DNA of 64,000 nucleotides from Gordionus sp. m RMFG-2023. Taxonomy: Eukaryota > Nematomorpha > Gordioida > Chordodea > Parachordodidae. Within the stretch, counting starts at the first letter, position 1. Each line of letters starts with the position of its first letter. Both the position numbers and the translations under genes were made by a program. Shown here in pieces: positions 10,453 through 22,909 of the stretch. Below the pieces are notes generated by a model. That model saw only the letters and a list, made by a program, of their open reading frames with translations. It was not told the DNA's origin and made no database searches. The DNA lies in contig NC_088778.1 of assembly GCF_954871325.1 (NCBI RefSeq), positions 29,869,120 through 29,933,119 on the forward strand. Direction: 5' to 3'.

Positions 10453-12229
10453 TAGACACTGCCAAATCGACACTAGGCTTGACAAGGGGAGGCAACAAAT
10501 CATACAAAGAACTATGATGGTAGAATGAAGAGGTACAAACCACTATAAAGGAGAAAAAAGCCCTATAAAAAATACAAATCCAAAAACCCAGATGACAAGA
10601 CATATTACAAAAAATCCAAGAGAATAGCTACAAAGGCGGTGCCTAGGGCCAAATCTATAGCATACGATGACATGTACGAAGATCTACATACCAACGAAGG
10701 GCAAAATAAAATATACAGATTAGCCAAACAGCAAGAAAAGAACTCTAGGGTTATAAACGGAGCTCTGAAAGTAATCACCAATAAAGATGGGAAATTGATA
10801 ATAAAGGAAAAAGAAATAATGAATAGATGGAAAGAATATTTTCAGGAACTTCTCAACTTTAATCCCCACATACTCCATGTCAAAACCTTGTACAACCATA
10901 ACAGAACAAGAAATAATCGCCTCAAGCATATGAAAAACAACAAAGCTAGGAATCCAGACGATATTCCAATAGAAAGCCTTAAAGCACTAGGAGATGATGG
11001 AATACATCTCCTCATAAATCTGTACAATAAAATACTTGAAAATGAAGAGGTTCCCCAAAAATGGAGGCAGCGCTATCTAGTTCCTATCTTCAAAAATAAA
11101 GGGGATCCACACAATTGTCAAAATTACAGGGGCATAAAATTAATGTCACACTGTCTAAAACTATATGAGTGAAAAATACAGGGAAAAGAACAAAAAGCTA
11201 CACATGGTCTTTCTCGATCTAGAAAAGGCCTTCGATAGAATCCCAAGAAAACTTATCTGATGGGCGCTACGCCACAAAAAGGTTCACGAAAAATATATAA
11301 GAATAATACAGGATATGTATATGGGCCATACAACAATGGTCCGTAGCACAACAGGTACTTCAGCAGGCTTCACAATAGCCGAAGGAGTTTATCAAGCTCA
11401 GCCCACTTCTCTTCATTACAGTAATAGATGTATTAGCAGAGTCTATACCTCAAACAGTCCTGTGGAACATGATATTTGCAGATGATATTGTGATACTTGC
11501 CGAATCTAAGGATGAAATGAAATAAAGATTAGTGAGTTGATCTTAGAAACGCACGGATTAAAAGTAAATAGAGAAAAGATGGAGTATATGGTGATAGGAG
11601 GAGATGAAACAGAGAGTATTGATATAAATGAATGGCAGATATCGTCAATTGAAAGCTGCAAATATTTGGGCTCCACTATACAAACAAACGGCACAATAGA
11701 AAAAGAGATAAAGAGATCAAGGGTGGTTAAAGTGGAGATCTTTATCTGGAGTGCTATTTGACAAAAGAATCTCACACAAATTAAAGGCAAAAATTTACAG
11801 TTCCATCCAACTATTCTATATTTCATCGGAAACATGGCCAACCAAAGAATCAGACGAGAGAAGTCTAATGGAGATGAGAATGCTGAGGATGATTGCTGGG
11901 GTAACAAGAAAGGATATAGTTCGTAGTACAAGAATACTAAGTAGTTTAAAGGTAGTGCTCATTAAGACTAAGTTAATGGTAAACAGACTTAGGTGGTATG
12001 GGCACACAATGAGAAGGCCTATGAACTACATAGGAAATAAAGTTGAGAGTTTGGAAGTGATGGGCAAACGTAAAAGAGAAAGGCCAAAACTTCAATGGGG
12101 CCATAAAGTTAGAGCCAATATAAAGAATTATAAATTAGATAAAAGAGATTGTATGAATAACATAAAGTGGAGAGAGATATTGAAGGAGCTTACCCCCAGA
12201 AAAGGTGAAAGCTAAAGAGAAAAAAAACA
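10453..12229 (+). mobile_element. RTE-clade LINE, 5'-truncated and decayed
   Basis: Pol protein of an RTE-clade non-LTR retrotransposon. It starts in the linker between endonuclease and reverse transcriptase (NEEVQTTIKEKK, KSIAYDDMYEDL), then RT segments with NRWKEYFQELLN, NKARNPDDIPIESL and NYRGIKLMSHCLKLYE (10639-11172). A deletion removes the next part of the fingers. The frame resumes about 11175 with LHMVFLDLEKAFDRIPRKL and the catalytic box as NMIFADDIVIL near 11465-11500, then KYLGSTIQTNGTIEKEIK (11537-11761) and the conserved C-terminus RWYGHTMRRP (11751-12215). The endonuclease is gone. Breaks include two stop codons at Trp positions near 10530, frame changes near 10585, 11170, 11500 and 11750, and the internal deletion. 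The stop at 12213 lies just before an A-rich tail, the very short 3' UTR expected of RTE. Confidence 0.85.
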
Positions 12230-13858
12230 AGAAAAAACATCAATTGTTACTTGAGGAAGAGACCTATATTAATTTTATTTATATATTTTCAGATCTAGTT
12301 CGCATGCGTTGACGTTCAATTTGGGCGCACTATATTTCATAAGTTCTAATTATTAGATTATATACTAATTATATTTTTATTTTAGATTATGTTATATTAA
12401 CCCATTAGTTGTATTTGATAATATTATAGAAATTATAAATGAATATATTATATCTTTCATGTAAAAAAATTCAAAATAGATGGTAAAAGCTGACATAAAA
12501 TTTATATGATTCAATATACTAAACCAACATAACTAACAAATACAAGTGCCACATACATGTAAGCTATAATCAGACTATTAATAAGGCATATAAAATACAA
12601 ACAAAAATTAAATATGACCAAACTATAAAAAATTTCAAATTAAGGATATGTTATGTAATCACCTTTACTACCTTTGCTGGAATAGGAATTGAATGCAATT
12701 CATTGCGGGTTTTATCAAATCTCGCGTTGCTATGCTATTAAATATCACAATAACTATATTCATTTTCATGTTTGGCCACCAGCTAAAAATTTAATACATC
12801 GAATAATAAATAGATTTATTATGCAAAAATATTTTACTTACCAGCCAAATTGCTGTGAGTCTTGATGATACCAAAATGGTCAGCTAAAGATTTAACTTTA
12901 TTATTATCTAATCCACTCCACTATAACTTTTTTAACGAGTTACTTTCACCATTATAAGTGAAGAATTATCGAGAATAGATTGTAATTAGAAATATCATCA
13001 TTGAAATCATACCTTAATTATAGATATAATTATTATATTGTGCGCTTTATAAAAAAATGTTTATTTTGAATTAAGTATTTGTATTTTGTAAATATATAAA
13101 TTACATTTTATCTCCCTTCTAATATTTTTTCATTAAGCTTTATATATCATGTAAAATAATAAAAAACAGTCACTTTAAAAATGTTAATAATTTTAAGTTA
13201 GTGATAATAAAAACAAAACTATTAAGTTAATGTATATTATAATAATGTAAGAAGAAAGAAACAATAATAAAATTTACCCGTTACATTACTTTAGGGTAAA
13301 ATTAAGTTTTTTATATTATTTTTTTTTATCGAAAACGCAAGTTAAAATAAGATTATAATATATTTTCGTTTTAATTGAAAACGTGATACTTTAACAATTA
13401 CTATTATGCATTATATATAAAAAAATATTATTGATCATATAATAATAGCAAATATATTTTACCTATCAGCTAGGAAAACAAGGAAAATTTTTGTACCAAA
13501 ATCAACTTTTGAAATGTATAACAAAAATATATAATTGGAATCTACTTTGTAAAAAAAAAATATTTTGAAAATTATTATATTAATTTTGTATAATAAAAAA
13601 AATGGATCTTAACACACTCTTCATTATAATTGAAAAATCTGATTTAAATGAACTCTCAAATCAGTCATAAATGTCAATATCCCTAAATTAAAATTTATAT
13701 TTAAAACAGTGTTTATTTAAAACGTTACGCAAAGAGTATAATTTTTTCCACAAAAATTTTGCCTGGTAGGATAGGCTAAAATTTAGCTAGTGTTTTATCT
13801 GTTATTAACAACAAATAAAGCAAAATTAACTATTATAATCGAAATATACATACACAAT
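12230..13858. other. Gene-free A+T-rich stretch
   Basis: I see no gene, RNA gene or clear repeat here. Homopolymer runs and short A/T motifs dominate, and all open frames are short. Confidence 0.5.
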
Positions 13859-14081
13859 TAGTGTTATTCAACGGCTCGATTTGAGCCGATTTTTAAAAAC
13901 GGCTAACTCAATATTTTGTCTAGAATAATATTAGGCAAGCCTGAAGATTTTTCTCATATATGGCACAAAGGTCTAGACATCAATTAGCAAAATATCAAAG
14001 CTTAGGTAATATTTTTCTGGCTAAAATATTGAGTTAGCCAATTTTAAAAATCGGCTCAAAACGAGCCATTTAACAACATTA
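13859..14081. mobile_element. hAT-like MITE, TAGTGTT family, 223 bp
   Basis: Inverted-repeat element with a perfect 8-bp target duplication TACACAAT (13851-13858 and 14082-14089). Its left end reads TAGTGTTATTCAACGGCTCG and its right end is the near-complement. Inside, ATATTGAGTTAGCC is mirrored by GGCTAACTCAATAT. No coding capacity. The ends match those of the 6.45-kb foldback at 490-6942. Confidence 0.85.
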
Positions 14082-14089
14082 TACACAAT

Positions 14090-15985
14090 TGAAGCTTAAT
14101 AAATTAGATAATCTGTCCCTGTCAATCATTTCATAGAAAAATCTATAAGCAAGTAGTAGCGTCACTTAGGGGTGGGGCTACACAGGGACTCAGTCCCTCG
14201 ATAAATTTGAAAAGTCACTAAAAATTTTGAAAAGTATATTCCTAAAAAAAGGGAATAGATCTTTAAAAAAAATGTAATTGCTAAAATAAAATTTTTGAAT
14301 AGCCTGAGATTGTAGAGGCTAGTGTGACTTCATTGGTAGAAAGACAATAAAAACTATAAACTACAAATATTAATATTTCAAAGTTCGAATAATATTCACG
14401 ACCACTATAAGCAAAATTTTTTGGAACGTAATATAATTTCAGTTAGCAACGATTTCGAGTCGATCGAATGAACTGTTATGCCCAAGAAAATTGTTAGTTT
14501 CATTAGGATCATTAATATCCACCTCTTTTAGAAGTAGAAAAAAAATATTTAATGATGGATAGAAAATAAAATTTATTTTATCCAATTCCGCATCATCTAC
14601 ATTCTGACAATAACATTATATAGTCTCTAAAGTTTGAAAATAAGAAAAAATATATATAAATATCAACTCGGCTCAATTTTTCGGATATATTAAATAGTTT
14701 CGTAAATTTAAATAAATATAATTTATTGTTATTCATTCAACAAAATATTTTAATTATATTAAGATTTTTTTTTTTTAAATATTTTAGGCAATAAAATTAA
14801 AGGATCGGCTATGGAGCGGCGTTAAGAAAGGAGCTAGCTCTCACTACCGTTTTAGCGGTTATCTCACCTAACTCCCAAAACGGCTGCATACCAAGAATAA
14901 TTAAAACACAAAAAAAATTGGAAAATATACGATACTTCTCCTAATATAATACTATCAAGCTTAATTATTTTTATAACTTTCCCACAATTCTTCTAATAGT
15001 TTCCAATGACATTTAATTTCCAGAATGAAATCTATGCAATTGGAGAACGGTTTTAAGGGCAAGTTAAAAAATCTCATCTTTTGTTCTTTTAAGGTTATTA
15101 GTGGAGGAAAAAAATTAATATTATTAGCATCCAAGAAACAAATTGCTAAGGTAAAAACATGGCCATTTTTGACTTGATTTTATCAGTTCAGGAAACGCTT
15201 GCAACAGCTGGGCATGGATCATATTTCTCATCAACAAACGGATACAGAAGTTCATTGACAAGTTTATACCCATAACCGAAAGATGTGGTCCTAAACTAAT
15301 TAGTAGAGATAGATTATGTTTCATACCTAGTGAATGTTGTCAAATTATTTAAATACCTATGGAATGAAAAATTTTATTGGTACTATCCAAATGGTGAAGA
15401 TAGCAGGAAAATTTAAGAAATTTGGTAGAATAAATTGAAAATATCATCATTAATTATAGAGAAATTTACTACTATACCTTCGTGAGAGCTAATCGACCAT
15501 TTTCATATCTAAAATTTACGGGTAGTTCAATGATGTTAAAACAATTACGTAATACAACATATCGGATCATAAAATGTTAATAGCAAAGATTTTCGGGATA
15601 GATCTATGGAGTTTTTCTAATAATACAAGCCAAATGATAGACATATGCCAAGAGCCAAAATGGAATTTTAACAAAATTTGGAACATTTTATGGAATTTTT
15701 CTAAATTTAATAACGCATAGAATTAATAGGATTATATTCAACATTGAGGTTGAATAAAATAAAGTTTTTTCAGAATAGCTGAGCAATGTTTAAGAATACT
15801 TGCTTGCTAATAGTTTTTAGGTTTATCAAAATGCATAAGTTTCAATTTTTCACTAAATTTTTTATTTTAATAAACTGCTAATCAAATTATTCATTAAAAA
15901 AAAATCTAAAATAAATAAAAACAATAGAAATGTAAACGGTTTATTAAAATATAAGCTATGCAAATGGGTTTGTAAATTCTTTTTT
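14090..15985. other. 3' flank of serpin 1, part of an older duplication
   Basis: From about 14440 the sequence is similar to the 3' flank of serpin 2 (from about 23660). The shared blocks include ACGATTTCGAGTC and GGAGCGGCGTTAA. About 450 bp at 15000-15455 is present here but not beside serpin 2. On its minus strand lies a short frame with YGYKLVNELLYPF (about 15185-15290) that looks coding-like but matches nothing I can name. At 14160-14260, GGGGTGGGGCTACACAGGG resembles the end of another DNA transposon. No gene otherwise. Confidence 0.45.
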
Positions 15986-17410
15986 CTAATCTAATATAGG
16001 TGAGGCGAATGTGCCAATGAAAAGTATGCAACCATTAACCAAATCCATTATAAAATATAGAAAAGGCTTGTCAGCTATGAACTGAACGGGGTCTCGGATC
16101 GATGTATTACCGATGATTGCACCACTACCGGCGCCGGCTTGGCTGCCTTCCTCATTGACTTCTATGAAGGCTTTATGATACACCTGGGTCAAACACAGTT
16201 TTTCTTTAGTATTGCCAGAAATTCCGGAGAGATCCGCGTTGTCACTGTTATATAATACAAATTTAAATGACTTAATTGATTTATAATAAAATAATACCCA
16301 AATATATCATGCGTTCCTAGTGCTTGTAAAGTTTCTAGGAGTTTAGTCTCGTAGCCCCTCTTGAATATGGGAATAGATATCCAAATTCTTTTTTCCAAGT
16401 GCAAATCCTTAACCAGCTTATTCAACCTTTCCGGATTCAAGTCTTGGATAAATTGTTTCAAACCATTTTGCCGGGGTAATACGAAAAACATGCCCAATTC
16501 TTCATCCTTATAATCTAACCTCAATACCTCCACTTCCTGTCCGACGTGGTCCGAAAAATTTATTTTAGCATAGTTGACTGATTTATAGCCTTGCATCATA
16601 GGTATTTCTTGCGTGTGACCGTCATCACTTATAAAGGGCAGTTTTTGTGTCAAGCTTATTTTTTTAAATGTTAAGTAATATTCTATAATTTGAATATAAA
16701 TATTAAGTGTTCCCCTTATAACTAGCTTAGACATGTATATAGATATCAGGTATAGATAGATATAGATATGAATTAATATGTAATCTAATATCAAATTTTT
16801 CGTGCCAATCTCCTTTGAAATAAATTGTGCTAGTCAATACCATACGAGTAGTGCTATCCAAATTATTAGGTGGCAATAAGTTTTCTATCATACCTTTTGT
16901 AGCGTGGGCCACATCCTCATTTATAACTTTTTCTGCGTGTCTTGGATCTTTCGCAATGTTCAAATTTTGAACTATGGCCTTATACGTTCCCTTAATGACG
17001 TCCAAATAATGAGAATCCAGTGGAAACGTGCTATCAGGATATAAACCATTCCCAATATCAAGAGTGACGTGTTTGGACAATTTGGTTAAGGCCGCGTTCA
17101 TTTCTTTAATTGTTATATGAAGCATTTCCCGATTTTTGGGCGTCAACGAGGAGATGTCCTTCAAAATTTTATCGTAATGCAAAGTCTGCGCTAATTGAGT
17201 GAAAGTTTTAGCTTTGGATCCGAATAGAAGCATTGAAAGGGCTTGAGAAGCATTGAACGGTGAAATTATTACATTTTTTTTCTCACCCTTTGTGTCATGT
17301 AATAGTAAAGTCTTCAAGACGTCTATCGTAAATTGATTGTCAGCACTAACTAGAAGAGACAGGTTAGAATCGTGAGCTGGATAACCAACACTTTCAGGTT
17401 TTATTTTCAT
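15986..17410 (-). CDS. Serpin 1 (P1 Thr), splice donor altered
   Basis: Serine-protease inhibitor of the serpin fold. Exons on the minus strand: 17410-16785, 16654-16298 and 16244-15986, giving 413 aa if intron 1 is removed at the position used by the paralogues. Family landmarks are NVIISPFNASQALSMLL (about residue 45), INEDVAHATKG, IYFKGDW, a hinge EEGSQAGAGSGA and the C-terminal PFLYFIMDLVNGCILFIGTF. Reactive centre by hinge spacing is Thr-Ser. No signal peptide is seen, so it is probably intracellular unless an upstream exon was missed. Oddities: the intron 1 donor is AG/AT instead of AG/GT, and the hinge has Gln at P13 and Gly at P11 and P9, which may weaken inhibition. Intron 2 is only 53 bp. 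Closest paralogue is serpin 2. All exons remain open, so the copy may be newly decaying or use another donor. Confidence 0.8.
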
Positions 17411-18042
17411 TTTTATATTTTAATTTATTTGAAAGTTTTTCAAAATTAAAATCAAAAAAAGAAAATTTTTATAAAAAAAATGGTTCCCTTTATAAGATAT
17501 CTCTTAATTAGATTTTTATTTTATTTGACATTTTAATTTAGTGGTTAAAATATTAAGGTTCGATGTTAAAGGTAAACAAAAAATTTACATATGAATTTCA
17601 CTAGATATATTCAAATATTATTTTTCCTTTTCAAAATGATTTTTAAACAAAAAAAAATCAGAAAGAGGTACAACTATCATAATGCCAATGCCACTAGAAA
17701 CAAGAGTTTTTAAGAACATTTTTTATTTTGGATATAAAATACTAATTAAAATAGTGAATTTAAATAGAGCATCCTTTTTATTTGCCGGTAAAGAGTGACA
17801 AATAAAACCCATTTTTGGTGTAGGCAATGTATAAAGTTTGAATCTTAACAACCAATAAAATTTCTCCTCATCCTCTTTTATAAAGCCTTCAATTGTAATT
17901 ATATTTCAATTATAATTGTTAATATTTCTTATTTGTTGCTTAGTGACAGATAAATTACTAGCTTAATTTCACCCGCCCGCTAAGTATTTAATTACTTGGG
18001 TAGGCTTAGTCTATTGTTCGTTTTCTAAATATTTTTGTCAGA
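17411..18042. other. 5' flank of serpin 1
   Basis: Similar to the 5' flank of serpin 2 (25992 to about 26450) up to about 17880, for example CAGAAAGAGGT and TTTCTCCTCATCCTC blocks. Promoter elements cannot be assigned in such A+T-rich sequence. No gene. Confidence 0.5.
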
Positions 18043-18300
18043 GACCTATAAAGGTGTAATTTGCACTACTCCGCTCGAGCCGTTTTTTTAAAAATTTGGC
18101 CCGACCCGACCCTGATTTTGTAAAAAATATATTACATTGATTTATTATCTTTAGAGATACTAATTGCGATTTTAAAAATACTTTGAAATATATAGCCAGG
18201 CTTGGCTTCCAGTTTATTTTAAAAAAAAATCTTAGGCCCGGCCCTTGTATATTTAAAAAAAAATTAAAATAAGGTCTGGTCCGGGCCTGCCGGTCTCCAA
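18043..18300. repeat. GC-patch repeat, type C
   Basis: Starts AGAGACCTATAAAGGTG and ends with GGGCCTGCCGGTCTCC, with GGCCCGACCCG-type patches near both ends and an A+T-rich middle. A second copy is at 21605-21890 (CAGAGACCTGCAAAGGTG). Non-coding and inverted-repeat-like; probably a non-autonomous DNA transposon. Confidence 0.5.
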
Positions 18301-18826
18301 TATATTTACTTATTTATAAAACATGCAATATTTATGAAATAAAGAAATTTAAATATTAGCCATCCCAAGTTGTTCCACCCGCTAAAGTATTTTTAAACTT
18401 GCTTGCCTGCCTCTTATTTTGAAAATATTCGCGTGTTCGTGATATTTATATTTGGGTGCGAATTTTTTATATTTAACCTTACTTACTAATTTCTGTTTGA
18501 AATGTATTTATTATGTTTATACTATTATTTTTAGAATAATAAAATAATTTCGTTATAAGTAATCATATATTTTTTTTATAATTGTTTTAAATTAGATTAA
18601 AGGTTGTTTGTTAAATTATTTATAACTAATATTCGAATTTATTCGTTCAATAAACTAATATTCGTAAAATGAATCGTATGTCGGATAATGACTGAAACGA
18701 ATGTCGGATAATGAATGCAATTCGAATGAGAAAAGTTTTTGGTTACTTTTGTATAATCAAAAGATTATATTCTTAATGCCAAGTTATACACAATAAAATT
18801 ATAAAGTAACTTGTAATGTAAATTAG

Positions 18827-19185
18827 TGATCTGCCTCGGGCCTAATTTTTCAAGCCCGGTCGGGCCCGAAATTTTTTTAAAAAGGTTTAGCCGGCCCGGC
18901 CCTAACCTGAGAATTTTATTTAAAAAAATTTACCAGCCGATATAGAAATTAATTTTTATAATTATACTCAAAATAAAAGATATATATTATATGGCGTCTA
19001 GTTTCTATAAATATAATCAAATATTTTTATTTCACAGAAAAAATTCAACATAAAATTTATAAATTTAGTTATAAAAATTTCCAAGGCCCGGCCCGACCCG
19101 GCCTCAATTTTTTAAAAATATATTCGGGCATCACCGGGTTTGGGACAGGTACAAGCTGGGCCTACTTTTGCAGATCTCTAATATA
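18827..19185. repeat. GC-patch repeat, type B
   Basis: About 360 bp with TGATCTGCCTCGGGCC at the left and GGGCCTACTTTTGCAGATCT at the right, forming imperfect terminal inverted repeats rich in GGCCCGG. The middle block has ATGGCGTCTAGTTTCTATAA. Copies occur at 58622-58995 (same orientation), 40140-40395 (inverted) and a truncated one at 32790-33010 (inverted). Confidence 0.6.
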
Positions 19186-19544
19186 GATAGTTATTATTTA
19201 AATGAAATTGAGATCAATCAAACCTGTCTAATTTAGGCAACGATGGGACCAATATTTTTACCCAACTGAGACTGTTGTCCAATTTATCAAGTTCTTTTTT
19301 TTTTACTTTTTAAGAAAGAAACATTTTACCATCTGTTATATTCTTAGTTTAGTAAGATTATTATTCAATCGTATTTTAAATATATTTTTTTTTAATTAAA
19401 TTTTCTAGCACATTCTTTTTGAGTATGATTACTTAGATTTTTAATTAACGAAAACGTTGTTATATCTGTTTTCTTAATGAATTTTGTTTATTTGATATTA
19501 ATAGTTTTAAAAATATGATAAAATTTTATAATATAAATTGAATC

Positions 19545-19662
19545 AATGAAACAAACAAAAAATAAACAAACAAAAAATAAACAAACAAAAAATAAACAAA
19601 CAAAAAATAAACAAACAAAAAATAAACAAACAAAAAATAAACAAACAAAAAATAAACAAACA
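19545..19662 (+). repeat. 15-bp minisatellite (ACAAACAAAAAATAA)
   Basis: About eight near-perfect head-to-tail copies. Because 15 is a multiple of 3, both strands show open frames (KQTKN repeats on plus, FVCLF repeats on minus). These are artefacts of the repeat and not genes. Confidence 0.9.
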
Positions 19663-19989
19663 AACGCCCACTTTTTGCCCAATTTATCAAAGCACTTTTT
19701 TATAGTTGTTAATATGCATTTGTTTGGGAATTAAAATTTTGGGCTAATTAGTGAGTTTCCTGATTATCGAGAGCCCAAATTAGACAGGCTTGAATGTATG
19801 CAAGTTACTTTTAAAAATATAACCAGCAACTGTATTTATTTCTCCAGTTATTTATTCGAAATATCAAGTAATTTAAATAACTCTAAAAATAAATTTGAAA
19901 AACGATTACTAGAGGCAAATGAGTCGATCTACCCTCATCGGCACTATAGAAGGATTGCGATTATCCTTTAGTTGGCAACTCCGTTGATA

Positions 19990-20700
19990 CCTTAAATCGA
20001 GGAGCCAACCCCAGCTACTTTTCTTCATTTCCGCAGGCAGCTGGTACAAATTTCTCTCAAGGCTTTACCATCGCGAAACCATGATCAGCTACTAAGCAAT
20101 TATGAGCTACATGCTATTGGTCTTAGACTTAATTGTATTATGGTGATATCCTATCAATGTATCCTCTGCAAGCATCAGTCAATTCCAAAGGCTGTCACTC
20201 TTTGCACTCCAAACGGTGAAGAGACAGAATTAGACAAAAATGCAATGATACTATTGCCAGGGTCTTGAAATGTGCTAGCACCCCGTCAACTTTAGAGCCT
20301 AGGTCTTTACAACTAAGCGGCCTGATAGTTCAACCACGATCTCTTGGAAGAGGAAGTAATTCCTAATCTGGGATTTCTCATGCATGGATCCTCTTGCCCC
20401 TTTCAATATAAATACCCCTTCCAATATAAATAGAGATGCTCTACTAGACGCTGAGACGAATAAACTCACTAAATATTCGCCATCGCTACCTGTCAATTAT
20501 ACATTCATACCACTAATTGCCACGACTCTAACATCGTTCGGCTCTCATGCCCTGGCCTTCTTAAAAGAGCTGGGAAAAAGGGATCTCTAAGACCGTCCCA
20601 ACGAGGGATTCTACCTAGGTCCACGGGTAGCTCTGAAGATAACTAAGTACAATTATCTCATCTTTATACTCTCATTGACCGAAACCCCCTGATTGAACAT
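19990..20700 (+). mobile_element. Retroelement pol C-terminal fossil
   Basis: Plus-strand remnant resembles the region downstream of reverse transcriptase in a widespread invertebrate retroelement group. It has a TLEPRSLQLSG stretch, an IWDFSCMDPLAP stretch (usual form WDxTCPDTLAPSH) and FIPLIATTLTSFGSHALAF (usual form FVPIAxETLGxWG), with the open part at 20384-20590. It is probably a non-LTR element but I cannot exclude another class. The fossil is old and broken in several places. Confidence 0.55.
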
Positions 20701-20799
20701 CCTATGCATAGGATAGATTTAGGCTATTTTGCTCCCAATTAAAACGTTGACACTAAAAAGGAATTTGGATATCAATCGATAAAAGACAGCAATAAAACT

Positions 20800-21010
20800 C
20801 ACCCTATTTCATAATCTTATTGATTTATCATTCCAACATCCGATTATTCAATTCAATTCTACTGATAATTCATATATATTAATATCCAATTCGATCAATT
20901 CTTATTATTCCTAATTATTCAATTGATGATGATGGAGTACGGCAAGCAAACTAAACGAATTAGCAATTGATTAAAATAAAGATCAAATGACAAGTTAACG
21001 AATTATGCAA
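20800..21010 (+). repeat. Stretch resembling the outer arm of the 10-kb palindrome
   Basis: TTGATTTATCATTCCAACATC and the following 150 bases resemble 9838-10030 (TTGATTTATCATCC, CTAACATCC, GATGATGATGGAG-like part). Weakly conserved. It may be a distant copy of the same retroelement end. Confidence 0.3.
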
Positions 21011-21604
21011 CAACGAGAGCAGCTAAACCATTCGGACAACATGCTCTCAGAGATAGTTTATATCATACTATGGGGAAAGCTTCTTAGAAAATATATTAAC
21101 TAATAATACTATTATAACGAAATCAGAGATTATATATATATTTACTATTATTTAATAACCAAATAAAGTCAACATTGTAAATAACTAATAATTACTAAGA
21201 AGAAATGTTTAAATTTTCGAAATTGACACAAAAATATTAAATACAATGTTGAATACAAATAAACTCCACCTCGCGGATGTAAAATTACATACTACCCTAA
21301 TTATTTTTATTAATTACATTTAGTTATTAAAAGATATACCATCTATCCATTAGGTTAAATAAAATTGTTTATTAATAATCTCTATTATAATTATTAATTT
21401 TTATTAATTTTTATTATAAAATATACATTTAATATTAGTAATACTCCTTTTAGATTCTTCATTTACACGATTCATTTTTTGATAATTAAGTTTATATCTA
21501 ACTTGGCAATGATTTGATATGAAGATAAAGACAATTTAATTGTATAAAATTATTTTTAATTTTTAAATGTAAAATTTTTAATTGAAAAAAATAAAAATAT
21601 ACAT

Positions 21605-21890
21605 CAGAGACCTGCAAAGGTGCCATTTGTAAGACCCGGTTCAGATTTTTCATCCCCGGCCCGGATTTAATTTTAAAATAAATTTTTCTTCAAGCCCCTA
21701 TTTTTTAAAAGTATATTACATTTATTTTTAATTTTTATAGCTTAGTGGCAATTTGGAATATTCGGTTTTAAAAATATAATGCCAGGCCTCACCCCTTTTT
21801 TATTTTTAAAAAAATATTATCCCTGCATGGTTATATTTTAAAATATAAAAATAGAGCTCGACCCGTTTCTGATATATATTACAGGTTTAC
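21605..21890. repeat. GC-patch repeat, type C, second copy
   Basis: Begins CAGAGACCTGCAAAGGTG, carries CCCCGGCCCGGATT, and has an A+T-rich middle similar to the copy at 18043-18300. Confidence 0.5.
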
Positions 21891-22839
21891 AGATAAATCG
21901 ATTTTAAAAACATGAAAAATATTTTTTAAAAAAGAACAAATATATTAATTTAAAAAAAAAAATGCCTACAAAAAAGATTAAAAAGAAAAATGCTAAGTGA
22001 ATTATTCGGGGCCAAGAATTTTTAAGCATCGAATTATTGTGATAGCAATGTTTTGTTAATGTTCATAAAAAGGTGAAAAATATCTTTTTTTCCTTATGAT
22101 TTTCGAAATCGTTAGGGGGGGGGGGGGTAGAATAATGTAGTTACGATGGGGACATAGTGCTTATCACCTATCATAAATATTTTGGGCATTTTAATGAGTC
22201 AGCCCTGAGAAGAGGGTCATGAATAATATAAACAAAAAATTAAAATTAAACGTCATTCATGCATGTATAAATAATAAGTGATGAAATGGCCAAGTCTCAT
22301 GATGCTTTTTGAAAATATTTTTGAAGTTGTTTGTTTATTAATTATTATATTTTGGTTATTTACTATACAAAATTAAAATTTTATTTATTTTTATATGTAA
22401 TAATTAAGATTACCACACATAAGATTAAATATAATTTATATTAAACATGTATGTTATTTTTGTTTATTTTAAAAAAAATGTAATATAATATATTAAAAAT
22501 TGACTCAACCTTATAACTCATGAGGATGACGATTTAATCAATAAAAAAAAATATCCCATCCCATATAAAAATATTTTGTTTGAAAATAAAATTTTCAATC
22601 TAATCTAGTAAATAATTTAAATTTTTCTTTATTTCATATTACTAAAGAAAAAAAATTCTAATATGATAGAATATTTTTTCTTCTTTTTTTTAAAATTTAT
22701 AAATTTAACACTTCACTACAAAGGTGGAAAAAACTCCCTTAACTACAAAGGTGGGGTCTATTTTACCCCAAATTTTGATTAGCTATATCTCAGAACATAT
22801 TAAAGTTTAAGATCTAAAATTTTGAATATGTGCTCAGAG
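21891..22839. other. Gene-free A+T-rich stretch with a poly-G run
   Basis: No gene. A run of about 13 G lies near 22115. Otherwise A/T-rich with short homopolymers. Confidence 0.5.
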
Positions 22840-22909
22840 TTGGTTTGGTCGTTTTTTAGACCCAAACCCCGGGTCTGGGTTTTACACAACCAACTAATTA
22901 ACAACACTA
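22840..22909. mobile_element. Right-end fragment of a foldback/hAT-like element
   Basis: GGTCGTTTTTTAGACCCAAAC followed by TTAACAACACTA resembles the subterminal repeats plus the right terminus of the 490-6942 element. No left end is seen nearby, so it is a relic. Confidence 0.5.

Noticed and set aside
15124-15324. Minus-strand frame near 15.2 kb, and an adjoining frame with YGYKLVNELLYPF
   Set aside because: Short, with stops close by and no recognisable family; noted in the flank entry but not called a gene.
19488-19734. Repetitive frames KQTKN (plus) and FVCLF (minus)
   Set aside because: Produced by a 15-bp minisatellite whose unit length is a multiple of three.
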